Assembly (NCBI GenBank): GCA_963922415.1
Contig: CAWUIP010000003.1
Span: forward strand, 1-64,000
Source of the DNA: Aliishimia sp963922415
GTDB taxonomy: Bacteria > Pseudomonadota > Alphaproteobacteria > Rhodobacterales > Rhodobacteraceae
DNA: 64,000 nucleotides
Direction of reading: 5' to 3'
Position numbers and translations under genes: made by a program
In this document: positions 9,461 through 18,849 of the stretch, in pieces
Layout of the letters: every line of letters starts with the position of its first letter
Numbering within the stretch: position 1 is the stretch's first letter
The notes under the pieces: model-generated
Told to the model about the DNA's origin: nothing
Seen by the model: only the letters and a program-made list of their open reading frames with translations
Database searches by the model: none

Positions 9461-10560
9461 GAACCTTATTAGCGCTTTTCGTTTTAGTTCTTTCGGGACT
9501 GTCAGCAGATGCAGCACCTGTCAGGATCAAAGACCTCGTTAGCTTCGATGGTGTTCGTGGAAACGACCTTGTTGGATATGGCCTAGTCGTCGGGCTTAAC
9601 GGGACCGGAGATGGGCTTCGCAATGCGCCATTTACCGAAGAAATCATGACCAACATACTTGAGCGTCTTGGCGTAAACGTAACTGGCGAGCAATTCCGCC
9701 CAAAGAACGTTGCGGCTGTGTTCGTCACGGCAAGCTTGCCGCCGTTTGCACGCGCCGGAAGTCAAATTGACGTCACAGTCTCGGCGATTGGCGACGCAAA
9801 GAGCCTTCTTGGCGGTACTCTGGTGATGACACCGCTAAACGCGGCCGATGGCGAAATCTATGCTGTTTCGCAAGGTACAGTCATCGCAGGTGGAATCGTG
9901 GCGGAAGGCGACGCAGCAGAAGTGACCCAAGGCGTGCCGACGTCCGGGGTCGTACCGTCGGGCGCGCGGATTGAGCGTGAGGTTGACTTCGATCTAGCCA
10001 GTTTAGACGACATGCGGCTGGCACTTCGGGAACCTGACTTTACCACGGCCGCGCGTATCGAGGACGCGATAAACGCAGAGTTCAATCGTCGCGTTGCCAC
10101 GATGCTGGATTCAGGCACAGTGCGTTTAGACATCCCGTCCACGCGCTCAAGGTCCGTGGCGCACGCAATTGGGCGCATCGAAAACATTGAAGTCCAGCCA
10201 GAGTTGCCTGCGCGGGTTGTTGTCGACCAACGTTCGGGCACAATCGTGATTGGGGAAGATGTGAGGATTTCGCGTGTTGCGGTCTCTCAGGGCAATTTGA
10301 CGCTGCGAGTTTCAGAACGGCCGGTAGCCGTGCAACCAAACCCCTTTGCGGAGGGAGAAACAGTTGAGCTTCCCCGGTCGGAAGCCGAGATCATCGAAGG
10401 CGCGGAAACAGGAGGTATCGTACCGATCCCGGAAGGCGCAAGTTTGACTGAAGTTATCGCAGGGCTGAACGCACTGGGCGTGTCACCACGCGATATGATC
10501 GATATTCTGAAAAGCTTGAAGGCAGCGGGCGCGCTCCACGCAGAATTTGTGGTTCGTTAA
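9457..10560 (+). CDS. flgI: Flagellar P-ring protein FlgI
   Basis: 367 residues, the usual FlgI length. A Sec signal peptide (MRTLLALFVLVLSGLSADA) is followed by the FlgI hallmark RIKDLVSFDGVRGNDLVGYG and VVGLNGTGD. The C-terminal motif LNALGVSPRDMIDILKSLKAAGALHAE is typical. It forms the periplasmic peptidoglycan-layer ring around the rod. It ends the flgE-flgK-flgL-flgI series; a 156-base gap follows before flhA. Confidence 0.95.
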   Translation: MRTLLALFVLVLSGLSADAAPVRIKDLVSFDGVRGNDLVGYGLVVGLNGTGDGLRNAPFTEEIMTNILERLGVNVTGEQFRPKNVAAVFVTASLPPFARAGSQIDVTVSAIGDAKSLLGGTLVMTPLNAADGEIYAVSQGTVIAGGIVAEGDAAEVTQGVPTSGVVPSGARIEREVDFDLASLDDMRLALREPDFTTAARIEDAINAEFNRRVATMLDSGTVRLDIPSTRSRSVAHAIGRIENIEVQPELPARVVVDQRSGTIVIGEDVRISRVAVSQGNLTLRVSERPVAVQPNPFAEGETVELPRSEAEIIEGAETGGIVPIPEGASLTEVIAGLNALGVSPRDMIDILKSLKAAGALHAEFVVR

Positions 10561-10614
10561 ACGTTCAAAATGCTTGTTGGCAGTATGCTAACCACCGGAA
10601 AAATTGCCGTAAAA

Positions 10615-10629
10615 TCAACGCGATCTTAA
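10615..10629 (-). promoter_or_regulatory. CtrA-like box upstream of flhA (TTAA-N7-TTGA on the minus strand)
   Basis: On the plus strand it reads TCAACGCGATCTTAA, one mismatch from the CtrA consensus with a 7-base spacer. It lies 88 bases before the flhA ATG and has the same TCAA-N7-TTAA form as the element between flgB and fliI. Confidence 0.45.
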
Positions 10630-10716
10630 TTAAAATCCCTCATGCACGTCCTCGTGTCTTAGCGGGCGCCTTCGTTTGGTGTCACCCAATCTCCGCGGTA
10701 TGACTTAGGGATCTCC

Positions 10717-12780
10717 ATGAGCATTACAAACCCGACAATTCTGCTCGCGTTCGGCTTGATGGGACTCATCATCATGATGATCCTACCGATACCCGCTTTC
10801 ATGCTTGATATCGGCCTGGCACTGTCGTTCTCCCTGGCTATTTTGATTTTCACGGTAACGCTGTTTATCGAAAGGCCCCTGGAGTTTTCGGCGTTTCCAA
10901 CCGTTCTATTAACGTCGCTTATGTTGCGTCTGTCGTTGAACGTATCTTCGACGAAACTCATCATCGGCAACGGGCACGAAGGCACCTCGGCCGCTGGCGA
11001 AGTCATCGAGAGTTTTGCCAGTTTCATCATGAATGGCAGCGTTTTCTTAGGCTTAGTGGTGTTCCTCGTTTTGTTGATCGTCAATTTTATGGTGATCACA
11101 AAAGGCGCAACACGCATGGCCGAAGTCGGTGCGCGTTTCGCTCTTGACGGGATGCCAGGCAAGCAACTCGCGATCGACAGCGATGTCGCCGCTGGCGCAC
11201 TCTCGCACGAGGAAGCGACAAAACGCCGGGAACTTGAACAGAAAGAAACAACCTTTTTCGGATCTCTGGATGGTGCTTCAAAGTTTGTGAAAGGTGACGC
11301 CATCGCGGGGCTGTTAATCACACTCCTGAACCTAATTGCCGGACTGGCCATCGGAACCATCGTTCACGGTATGGCTTTTGGGGAAGCTTTCGAAACATAC
11401 GCGATCCTCACCGTTGGCGATGGCCTTGTGTCGCAAATACCAGCCGTCATCATTTCTATTGCGGCCGCGCTTTTGCTTGCAAAAGGTGGAACGACAGGCT
11501 CAACCGATAGCGCGGTGTTTGAACAGATACGCCGTTACCCATCAGCCCTTTACGCGGTGTCTGGCCTGATGCTGGTGTTTGCGATACTGCCAGGTTTGCC
11601 ATTTTGGCCGTTCTTAGTAGGGGCAATTTGCGTTTCTGCACTGGTGTTCTGGGATCAGCAAAACTCAGCCACCGAAGAACCAAGTGACCCGGGCGAGACC
11701 CAGGAGGCGGGCCCAGTTGAGCCGAGCATTGGCGATCTTTTGGAACTTGCGGATATCCATGTCGAGTTTTCACCTAGTCTTGTGAACATGGTTTTGGACC
11801 CAGGGACAGGCTTGGACACACGGATCGTGAACATGCGACGCTATGTGGTGAGCTCGTTTGGCTTCATTTTGCCTGAGGTTCGGCTGTCTGATGATGCAGG
11901 CTTACCAAATGGTTCCTACATCATTCGAATACAGGGCGTCGAACAGGCAAGAGGCCATCTCGAACCTGATAAACTGCTCGCATTGCTTCCAGAGGACTTT
12001 CCAACAACTGAAGTCGCGCCCACGCATGAACCGGTTTACGGAGCGCCCGCGAAATGGGTGCTCAAAACAGAAAGGGATGACGTAGCAATCGATGGGCTCA
12101 CGGTCGTAACTCCAACAGAGATTCTGGCGACGCATCTTTTGGAAGTCATAAAACGCAACCTATCGCGCCTTTTCACCCTAAAGGCGTTGCGCCGCGTCAT
12201 GCGAGAAGTTTCATCCGTTTCCGACCCCCAGCGCGCCGAAGCCAATAGAAAACTTCTTGAGGAACTTGTGCCAGAGCGGGTTCCTGTCGATATTTTGCAC
12301 GCAGTTCTACGTTTGCTTTTGGACGAACTCGTCTCGATCAGAAATTTACCGTTGATCCTAGAGGCGATCGCTGAGGCAAGGTTGCTTCACGGCACACCCG
12401 AGGCGATTACAGAAGCCGTTCGCCACCGACTTGGGTTTCAACTTGTGGCGGATGTTCGACGAGAGGACGGAACGCTGCCACTCATCCAACTTGCGCCGGA
12501 GTGGGAGGAAACGTTCACGAGTTACCAAATTGGGGATGGCAAGGTTCAAACGGATATCGCGTTGCCGCCCGACCTATTCAACAACCTTGCGAACGGTGTC
12601 GCCGACAAAGTTAAGGGCGCCAATGAACAAGGAATCTTCCCAGCAATCATAACAAGCACACAACGGCGGCGTTTCATGAAATCGCTTGTCAAAGCGAAGG
12701 GTATTGCAGCACCTGTTTTGTCATTTGAAGAAATAGGAACGGATGCGCGCCCATCTCTTGTCGGTGTCGTAGCGGTGTAA
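10717..12780 (+). CDS. flhA: Flagellar type III export gate protein FlhA
   Basis: 687 residues, normal for FlhA. The N-terminal half has eight hydrophobic segments, including the FHIPEP-family region around residues 130-165 (FMVITKGATRMAEVGARFALDGMPGKQ is the family signature, positions 123-149). The C-terminal half from about residue 330 is the cytoplasmic substrate-docking domain. It forms the nonameric gate ring of the export apparatus. AGGGAT just upstream supports the ATG. It leads an flhA-fliR-flhB-orf operon. Confidence 0.96.
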   Translation: MSITNPTILLAFGLMGLIIMMILPIPAFMLDIGLALSFSLAILIFTVTLFIERPLEFSAFPTVLLTSLMLRLSLNVSSTKLIIGNGHEGTSAAGEVIESFASFIMNGSVFLGLVVFLVLLIVNFMVITKGATRMAEVGARFALDGMPGKQLAIDSDVAAGALSHEEATKRRELEQKETTFFGSLDGASKFVKGDAIAGLLITLLNLIAGLAIGTIVHGMAFGEAFETYAILTVGDGLVSQIPAVIISIAAALLLAKGGTTGSTDSAVFEQIRRYPSALYAVSGLMLVFAILPGLPFWPFLVGAICVSALVFWDQQNSATEEPSDPGETQEAGPVEPSIGDLLELADIHVEFSPSLVNMVLDPGTGLDTRIVNMRRYVVSSFGFILPEVRLSDDAGLPNGSYIIRIQGVEQARGHLEPDKLLALLPEDFPTTEVAPTHEPVYGAPAKWVLKTERDDVAIDGLTVVTPTEILATHLLEVIKRNLSRLFTLKALRRVMREVSSVSDPQRAEANRKLLEELVPERVPVDILHAVLRLLLDELVSIRNLPLILEAIAEARLLHGTPEAITEAVRHRLGFQLVADVRREDGTLPLIQLAPEWEETFTSYQIGDGKVQTDIALPPDLFNNLANGVADKVKGANEQGIFPAIITSTQRRRFMKSLVKAKGIAAPVLSFEEIGTDARPSLVGVVAV

Positions 12781-12782
12781 AG

Positions 12783-13538
12783 ATGGAGCTTGGAGACCTA
12801 ATTGGCGTCGCAAATGAAACTCTCTTGAGAGGGTTTTTAACGTTCTTGCGTATGGCCGCTTTTTTTTCCTTGCTTCCTTCGATCGGCGGCCAGTTCATCC
12901 CTCAGCGCATTAGGTTAATGTTGGCACTATGTATGACGTTTGTCGTCTTTCCTTCACTCCCCGGGGTCGACCAAACAGTGAACTTAGTATTGACCGGGGC
13001 CGGCGAGATTGTCGTAGGCCTAGCCCTTGGCCTGAGTTTACGGGCCTTTGTCTTTGCCATCCAAATATCCGGCGTGATCGCCGCTCAATCCACGTCCCTA
13101 TCTCAGCTGCTAGGTGCAACGGCCTCGGAACCTCTGCCCGCGATGGGTCACATCCTGACATTGTCTGGTGTAACTCTGCTCATAATCTCGGGCTTTCACA
13201 TATCTTCGGCAAAATTCTTTATTCTCAGTTACGAGCTATTTCCGCTGGGAAGCTGGCCTGACCCAAGCGCCTTTGCCGAGTTTGGGATCGAAAGGGGAGC
13301 GCAGGCTTTCTCTTTGGCCGTTACACTTGCCGCGCCATTCATCATTCTTTCGATCATTTACAATCTTGCCCTTGGCGCGATTAACCGCGCGATGCCACAG
13401 CTTATGGTCGCATTTGTCGGTGCGCCGCTGATCACAGCGGGCGGTCTTGCGCTACTTTTTTTGAGCGGACCCTATATGGTTACCGCCTGGGTCAAGTCAG
13501 TTGACGCCTACATGAACTCTGGCGCGGGCGCGTTCTAA
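12783..13538 (+). CDS. fliR: Flagellar export gate protein FliR
   Basis: 251 residues with six predicted membrane helices and the FliR hallmarks near RMAAFFSLLPSIGGQFIPQR and GAINRAMPQLMVAFVGAP. It is part of the FliP/FliQ/FliR export channel. It starts 3 bases after the flhA stop and stops 1 base before the flhB start. No fliP lies in this window even though fliQ and fliR do. Confidence 0.93.
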   Translation: MELGDLIGVANETLLRGFLTFLRMAAFFSLLPSIGGQFIPQRIRLMLALCMTFVVFPSLPGVDQTVNLVLTGAGEIVVGLALGLSLRAFVFAIQISGVIAAQSTSLSQLLGATASEPLPAMGHILTLSGVTLLIISGFHISSAKFFILSYELFPLGSWPDPSAFAEFGIERGAQAFSLAVTLAAPFIILSIIYNLALGAINRAMPQLMVAFVGAPLITAGGLALLFLSGPYMVTAWVKSVDAYMNSGAGAF

Positions 13539-13539
13539 T

Positions 13540-14628
13540 TTGGAAGAAACACCCGACAGTTCCGAGAAAATCTTTGAACCGACGCCGAAGCGGTTGCAGG
13601 ACGCGCGCGAAAAAGGCGACGTTCCAAAGTCACAGGACTTAAACGCTACTGCGGCATATCTCGGTCTGTTTGTCGGTTTGACGCTATGCGTTGGACTCGC
13701 ATTCCCAATGGCTGCATCCGCACTGATGATTTTCCTGGAGCAAGCAAACGAGCTGGGTGAGCTTTTTTTTGCCAGTGACGCAAAAAACCCGATGGCACTC
13801 GTGGTCAAAGATATGCTACCAATTTTTGGCTATATTTTTGGAACTCCCATCGCCTTCGTAATCATAAGTGCTGTTGCACAAAAGAGTGTAACTTTCGCGC
13901 CCAGTAAAATTAAGCCAAAATTAAGCCGGATATCACCAGTATCTATTGCAAAGCAAAAATTTGGCGCCTCGGGCTTGTTTGAGTGGTTTAAGAGCTTTTT
14001 GAAGTTATGTGCATTTTCCATACTTTTATTTTGGTTCATCTACTCTGAAATCGAAAATATATCAGTCACGCCATTCTCAAACATGTCGCATATTTCAGTA
14101 TATGTGGTTGACCTCTTCACAAGCTTCTTTTTCATCATAATTGTAATTTCCCTTGTGATTGGTGGGATAGACTATGCCTTTCAACACGCTGATCATCGCA
14201 AAAAACTTATGATGACCCGCAAGGAGCTAAAAGACGAAACAAAGGAGAACGAAGGTGATCCTTACCTAAAGCAGGAGCGGCGGCAGAGAGGGATTGATCG
14301 CGCAATGTCGCAGCAGCTTAAGGACGTTGAGACTGCCGACGTTGTTGTCACGAATCCGACGCATTACGCTGTCGCGCTGAAGTGGGATCGAACCCCAGGA
14401 AGCGCCCCAATCTGCGTTGCGCGGGGCACAGACGAATTTGCGATGGTCATCCGCCAAAAAGCGCAGGAGCATGATGTTCCGCTGCACCCAGATCCGCCCA
14501 CGGCGCGAGCGCTTTTCGCCACCACCCAAGTTGGCGATCAAATCCCGTTCGAGCTGTATCAAGCCGTCGCTGCGGCAATTCGATTCTCTGAAAACGCGCG
14601 CATGCGTGCAAAGTCTTTGGGTCTGTAA
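13540..14628 (+). CDS. flhB: Flagellar export switch protein FlhB
   Basis: 362 residues, starting with TTG. The N-terminus EKIFEPTPKRLQDAREKGDV is the family hallmark. Four membrane helices follow, and the C-terminal cytoplasmic domain contains the self-cleavage motif N272-P273-T274-H275, which switches export from hook to filament substrates together with FliK. The membrane part (about 13850-14160) is visibly more AT-rich than its neighbours. No ATG or GTG gives the conserved N-terminus, so TTG is taken as the start. Confidence 0.94.
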   Translation: MEETPDSSEKIFEPTPKRLQDAREKGDVPKSQDLNATAAYLGLFVGLTLCVGLAFPMAASALMIFLEQANELGELFFASDAKNPMALVVKDMLPIFGYIFGTPIAFVIISAVAQKSVTFAPSKIKPKLSRISPVSIAKQKFGASGLFEWFKSFLKLCAFSILLFWFIYSEIENISVTPFSNMSHISVYVVDLFTSFFFIIIVISLVIGGIDYAFQHADHRKKLMMTRKELKDETKENEGDPYLKQERRQRGIDRAMSQQLKDVETADVVVTNPTHYAVALKWDRTPGSAPICVARGTDEFAMVIRQKAQEHDVPLHPDPPTARALFATTQVGDQIPFELYQAVAAAIRFSENARMRAKSLGL

Positions 14629-14629
14629 G

Positions 14630-15049
14630 ATGAAAACCGTGCTGTCACAACTGGAGTCAATCCAAGAAGTCAAAAACTTGAAGTCCCTACGGGACTTACA
14701 AGAAACTGCGCTGCGCGAAGCCGACCTTCGCCAGCAAATTGCAACCCTTTCAGAGCATCGCAATGCGTGCCATGCCCTTGAGTCTGATGGTCAAGTTATG
14801 AAGTCCATTGGTGCCGACATACTCTGGTTGGCTTGGATCGACCGAAGACAGTCCGAGCTAACGGTCGAACTCGCAAAGCTTCTCGCAAGAAAGGAGACGT
14901 TGAAGATCAAAAGCCGCAAAGATACTGGACGGCATGCAAACATTGAGGAGCTTGCGGACAAAGAACGGGAACGCGTTAAGAAACATCGCGCGCGCTTGGA
15001 TCTTGAACGTGCAATAGACGTCGCCCAAGTCGTTGCGACCTATCGGTAG
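14630..15049 (+). CDS. Small charged coiled-coil protein, FliJ-like candidate
   Basis: 139 residues, rich in Leu, Glu, Lys and Arg, with long predicted helices over nearly the whole length. It begins one base after the flhB stop and is the last gene of the flhA operon. Size, helix content and position resemble FliJ, the export-ATPase coupling rod, and no other FliJ candidate is present. Sequence similarity to FliJ is not evident by eye, so the assignment is inference. The start at ATG 14630 is chosen because the upstream part of the open frame lies inside flhB. Confidence 0.6.
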   Translation: MKTVLSQLESIQEVKNLKSLRDLQETALREADLRQQIATLSEHRNACHALESDGQVMKSIGADILWLAWIDRRQSELTVELAKLLARKETLKIKSRKDTGRHANIEELADKERERVKKHRARLDLERAIDVAQVVATYR

Positions 15050-15058
15050 CGCTTAAGC

Positions 15059-15577
15059 CTACACATCTTGTCGCGCAATTTCCAGAATGAGGACATCGGT
15101 TACGAACTCCCCAGCGTCTCGAACGGCAACTTGGCGCAATCCCGTCCGAAGTACATCCAGATTGCTTGCATTTGTAAAAGACCCACGAAAGCCACCTATG
15201 TTTGCATGATCAAACATTACTTGCAAAAAGCTATCACGTAGCTTTGGTTCTCTGGCAAAAATCGCATCACGATTTCCTGGCTCCACCTCGACGCTTAGAG
15301 ACATCACAACAAGTCCATCCACGCGACCACTTTGTACCAGCGGGATAACGAATTGATTGGCAAGCTTTACATACTCACGCTGCGCCGTTGTATCGTCAGA
15401 TCCTTCCTTTTTGTCTTCCGCTTTTACTTCCGTCTTTGCATCCGCTTTTTCATTGCCTTCAACAGCGACGTCTTTTTCCATTGTGGGTTCTGGCTCTGGC
15501 CTCAGAAACAAACCAGCCCCAAGACCAGCGCCAGTGCCAATTAGGATGAGAATGATTGGGAGAAGCTTTGCAATCAT
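15059..15577 (-). CDS. fliL: Flagellar basal-body protein FliL
   Basis: 172 residues. An N-terminal membrane helix (KLLPIILILIGTGAGLGAG) is followed by an acidic, lysine-rich linker (about residues 30-65) and the FliL domain with VIPLVQSGRVDGLVVMSLSV. FliL surrounds the stator and supports motor torque. It is the last gene of the minus-strand flgB-to-fliL operon and lies 9 bases from the end of a converging gene. Confidence 0.9.
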   Translation of the reverse strand: MIAKLLPIILILIGTGAGLGAGLFLRPEPEPTMEKDVAVEGNEKADAKTEVKAEDKKEGSDDTTAQREYVKLANQFVIPLVQSGRVDGLVVMSLSVEVEPGNRDAIFAREPKLRDSFLQVMFDHANIGGFRGSFTNASNLDVLRTGLRQVAVRDAGEFVTDVLILEIARQDV

Positions 15578-15586
15578 AACATACTC

Positions 15587-16315
15587 CTAGAACGGAAGAA
15601 CCGCGTCCAAGACTTGTTGTCCATACCGCGGCTGCTGCACATCCGTTATTTGCCCACGCCCACCGTAGCTTACGCGGGCAGATGCGATTTTATCGTAGGT
15701 AATTTCATTTTTCCGGGAAATATCTTGCGGGCGAACATAGCCAGTGACCAACAACTCTCGAAGTTCGAAGTTAACACGAACTTCTTGGGAACCGCTTATG
15801 GCCAAAACACCATTTGGCAGAACGTCGGTAATCGTTGCAGCTATGCGAAGCGTGAGTTTTTCGCGCCGACGAACAGAGCCGTCTCCGCTGGACGCGCTGG
15901 AAGAGCTGGTTTGTACTGCATCCGATAGCGTTGCGCTTGTTTCCGCGTTCCGGTCAATGCGTTGTGGAATCCCGAAAAGATTTGGAATGCTCAGGTCTTC
16001 GCTACCCGAGCGCGAACGCTCTGAAGAATTTGAAATCTCGGCACGTTCATCAATCTCGATAACCACAGTCATAATATCGCCACGCGCTATGGCCCGGCGA
16101 TCCCCTAAGAGGGAGCTTTGCGACCGGCTCCACAACGAGGCTTGAGTTGTTTCGGGTTGCGCGGCAAGTGCCGGGAGCACAGCCGGCGCCAACATCGCAG
16201 TCCGCTCCGCACTTTGTGAAATCGGCGTCAATTCCGGCGCTTTGCCGACGTTTTCTAGGCGCGCGCAAGCCGCCATCCAGCAGAACAGAACAACGAGACA
16301 GATTTTTTTGGACAC
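15587..16315 (-). CDS. flgH: Flagellar L-ring lipoprotein FlgH
   Basis: 242 residues. A lipoprotein signal ends in the lipobox MAAC (Cys17). The FlgH core is visible in ASLWSRSQSSLLGDRRA and GDIMTVVIEI, and in the C-terminal ISRKNEITYDKIASARVSYGG-type region, which matches the outer-membrane ring family. It follows flgA in the minus-strand operon. Confidence 0.94.
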   Translation of the reverse strand: MSKKICLVVLFCWMAACARLENVGKAPELTPISQSAERTAMLAPAVLPALAAQPETTQASLWSRSQSSLLGDRRAIARGDIMTVVIEIDERAEISNSSERSRSGSEDLSIPNLFGIPQRIDRNAETSATLSDAVQTSSSSASSGDGSVRRREKLTLRIAATITDVLPNGVLAISGSQEVRVNFELRELLVTGYVRPQDISRKNEITYDKIASARVSYGGRGQITDVQQPRYGQQVLDAVLPF

Positions 16316-16337
16316 GGTGAAGTCTTCCTTTGGTGCT

Positions 16338-16763
16338 CTAGCGTTCGGAGACGAAAATCCGGCCGTCTTCCAAGACCGTGCCGAAAAGAGTGTTGCGGGA
16401 AGAGGCGTTCATGACGCGAACTGTGTCGCCCGCAGCGCCGCGATCCAACGCACGCCCCAGAGTTGTAATTGTTAGGCCCGACTGTTGGAAAACGATCGGA
16501 ACCAGCGCGTTTCGTTCAACCAAAGCAGGTTGAATCAAATCCTCAGCGCGGATCGGGCGCCCAGCATAAAGCATCACGCGGGTTTCCAACCCAATTGCCT
16601 GTGACATATCCGATAGCCCAGGACCGGAGAGATTTGAGTTCAGTGTCAAAAGGTCAGCAGTCAAGACGGTGTTGGCCCGAATGGTTTTGACTGGGACAAT
16701 CACGTCGGCCCAGGCTAAGGAACCGGCGAAAACAAGACTTATGACATATAAGGGTCTCATCAT
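16338..16763 (-). CDS. flgA: Flagellar P-ring assembly chaperone FlgA
   Basis: 141 residues, the short alphaproteobacterial form. It has a signal peptide (cleavage probably after AWA, residue 19) and an SAF-type domain with the FlgA C-terminal pattern GAAGDTVRVMNASSRNTLFG. It acts in the periplasm in P-ring assembly with FlgI. Its start overlaps the flgG stop by 4 bases. Confidence 0.9.
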   Translation of the reverse strand: MMRPLYVISLVFAGSLAWADVIVPVKTIRANTVLTADLLTLNSNLSGPGLSDMSQAIGLETRVMLYAGRPIRAEDLIQPALVERNALVPIVFQQSGLTITTLGRALDRGAAGDTVRVMNASSRNTLFGTVLEDGRIFVSER

Positions 16764-17545
16764 CGGATCTGGGTCGTTGCACCAAGCATCTGATCCGCCG
16801 CCGAAATCACTTTGGCATTCATCTCATACCCGCGCTGTGCTTCGATCAATTCGGTGATTTCGCGCACTGCGTCTACCGAACTACTTTCAAGGTAGCCCTG
16901 TCGAACAGTGCCCAAGCCATCCAGGCCAGGTGTGGACAAAATTGGCGCGCCAGACGCTTCTGTCGTTCCAAAAAGGTTGGACCCAAGCGCCTCTAACCCT
17001 TTGGCATTTGTGAATGAAGCAAGTGTAAACTGGCCCAGCAACTGCGCTTCCTCGGTATCAATAAAGTAGGCGTAGACTTCGCCGTCCGGATTGATCGAAA
17101 TCGACCGCGCATCTGCTGGTATCGTGACCTCAGGCGACACAGGATACCCATCAGATGTTACGATCAGGCCTTCCCCAGTGCGTTTCAGGGAGCCATCTCG
17201 GGTGTATGCGGTCACACCGCTGGGCAAGGTGACCTCAAAATACCCGTTTCCGTCGATGGCGATGTCCAGATCCCCGCCGGTCTCTTTCAATGACCCCTGT
17301 TGTAGGTTAATTGACATCGCGGACGGGCGGACGCCCATACCCAGTTGAACACCCGTCGGCAGAACCGTTCCGTCTGACGCGTTCACAGCACCGGCGCGCA
17401 TCATCTGCTGATAATGCAAGTCGGCAAACTCGGCCCGGCGCGGATTGTAACTGGTCGTCGACATGTTCGCCAAGTTGTTCGAGATTGTCTCGACCCGCAT
17501 TTGTTGCGCACTCATTCCAGTCGCCGCGATTTTCAAGGCTCGCAT
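16760..17545 (-). CDS. flgG: Flagellar distal rod protein FlgG
   Basis: 261 residues, the usual FlgG length. The N-terminal rod signature (ATGMSAQQMRVETISNNLAN) and C-terminal signature (ITELIEAQRGYEMNAKVISA) are both clear. AAGGAG lies 7 bases before the ATG. It forms the distal rod and lies between flgF and flgA in the operon. Confidence 0.95.
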   Translation of the reverse strand: MRALKIAATGMSAQQMRVETISNNLANMSTTSYNPRRAEFADLHYQQMMRAGAVNASDGTVLPTGVQLGMGVRPSAMSINLQQGSLKETGGDLDIAIDGNGYFEVTLPSGVTAYTRDGSLKRTGEGLIVTSDGYPVSPEVTIPADARSISINPDGEVYAYFIDTEEAQLLGQFTLASFTNAKGLEALGSNLFGTTEASGAPILSTPGLDGLGTVRQGYLESSSVDAVREITELIEAQRGYEMNAKVISAADQMLGATTQIR

Positions 17546-17556
17546 ATCGAAACTCC

Positions 17557-18276
17557 TTAACCTCTCATGGTGAATGATCGCAGCGCATCGCGTACACGTT
17601 GATCTTCCGTATCCAAGAACGATTGACCCAGTTCATAGGCGCGTTGCACTTCAATCATCCGTGCCATCATTGTCACCGGATCCACATTAGATCCCTCCAA
17701 AAAGCCCTGTAAAATCCGGGAGCTATCGTCGGGCTCGAATCCACCATCGGCGACAAACAAGACGCCATCTTCGCGGGTCAAACTACTTTCGTCCAACGGG
17801 CGAACGAGGCCCAACTGACCCAGCAGCCGACCCTCTGAGCTGAGTGTTCCATCCGCAGAAACGGCGATGTTGGCGGCATCTGGGGGAATGAAAATCGGTG
17901 CTCCACCTGCATCAAGGACAGGCATGCCATCCGGCGTCACCAAATCGCCAGCAGCGCTGAGCGCAAAGCTGCCCGCGCGCGTCAACCGCTGCCCCTGTGG
18001 GGTTTCGACGAGAAAGAAACCATCACCTTCAATCGCAAAGTCGAACTGGCTCTCCGTCTTGGTAATCGACCCCTGCAAAAACGACGTATTGCGCACGTTG
18101 CCGTGCCCCATTGACAATGAACGCCCCCCCGCATCGCCTTTGACAAATTCTGAGAATATGAGCCCTTCCTGCCGGTATCCTGTCGTGGACGCGTTTGCGA
18201 TGTTATTCGCCACAAGGTTCATTTCATTCCACAGCCCCATTTGGCGACTGAGCGTTGTATAGCTGGCACTATCCAT
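17557..18276 (-). CDS. flgF: Flagellar proximal rod protein FlgF
   Basis: 239 residues. It has the rod-protein N-terminus (NEMNLVANNIANASTTGYRQ) and C-terminus (MMARMIEVQRAYELGQSFLD). It is shorter than FlgG, as usual for FlgF, and directly precedes flgG. It is a structural component of the rod. Confidence 0.93.
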   Translation of the reverse strand: MDSASYTTLSRQMGLWNEMNLVANNIANASTTGYRQEGLIFSEFVKGDAGGRSLSMGHGNVRNTSFLQGSITKTESQFDFAIEGDGFFLVETPQGQRLTRAGSFALSAAGDLVTPDGMPVLDAGGAPIFIPPDAANIAVSADGTLSSEGRLLGQLGLVRPLDESSLTREDGVLFVADGGFEPDDSSRILQGFLEGSNVDPVTMMARMIEVQRAYELGQSFLDTEDQRVRDALRSFTMRG

Positions 18277-18278
18277 GA

Positions 18279-18548
18279 CTAACCTCCGACAATAAGGGGA
18301 ACGAGTTGTGCCTGAAAAAGTGCAACGAGGGACTCAGTCATAAAGCCCATCGTCGCCCAAAACACTGCTACGATTGCGGCGAGTTTCGGCACAAACGTGA
18401 GAGTCATTTCTTGGATCGACGTTAGCGCTTGCAACAGTCCAATCGTCACACCGGTGACCAACGCGACCACTAAGATGGGCAGAGAAATGATCAAAGCCGT
18501 CCATAGTGCTTGGCGCATTGAGTCGAAGAAGAGCACCTCGTCCAACAT
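18279..18548 (-). CDS. fliQ: Flagellar export gate protein FliQ
   Basis: 89 residues with two membrane helices and the FliQ signature (ALTSIQEMTLTFVPKLAAI). It is part of the export channel with FliP and FliR. It lies two bases after fliE and two before flgF, an arrangement typical of alphaproteobacterial operons that mix export and rod genes. Confidence 0.94.
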   Translation of the reverse strand: MLDEVLFFDSMRQALWTALIISLPILVVALVTGVTIGLLQALTSIQEMTLTFVPKLAAIVAVFWATMGFMTESLVALFQAQLVPLIVGG

Positions 18549-18550
18549 CG

Positions 18551-18829
18551 TCAGACCGGCATCCGCAGGATTTCTTGGTACGCCTCAACAACTTTGTTCC
18601 GAATAGTTACTGCCGTTTCGACGGCAAGCTCCGTTTGCGCCAAGGCCTGAACCAGGGCGTGCGGATCGGCGTCGCCAACCATTGCGGCTTTTGCGGTCGC
18701 CTCTGTTTGGGCGAATGCCGTTTGGAAGTCAGAAAATACGTTCTCAGCGGCCGCTGTGACCGCACCTGGTTCAGTGGCGGGGCGTGAGGCGGTATACTTC
18801 TGGATCGCGGAAAGCGCTTGCACATCCAT
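18551..18829 (-). CDS. fliE: Flagellar hook-basal body complex protein FliE
   Basis: 92 residues, almost all helical, with the FliE C-terminal pattern (LAQTELAVETAVTIRNKVVE and AYQEILRMPV). FliE joins the MS ring to the rod. The gene lies between flgC and fliQ. The FliF partner is not encoded in the window. Confidence 0.93.
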   Translation of the reverse strand: MDVQALSAIQKYTASRPATEPGAVTAAAENVFSDFQTAFAQTEATAKAAMVGDADPHALVQALAQTELAVETAVTIRNKVVEAYQEILRMPV

Positions 18830-18849
18830 TCTGGATTGCTCCTTTTATA

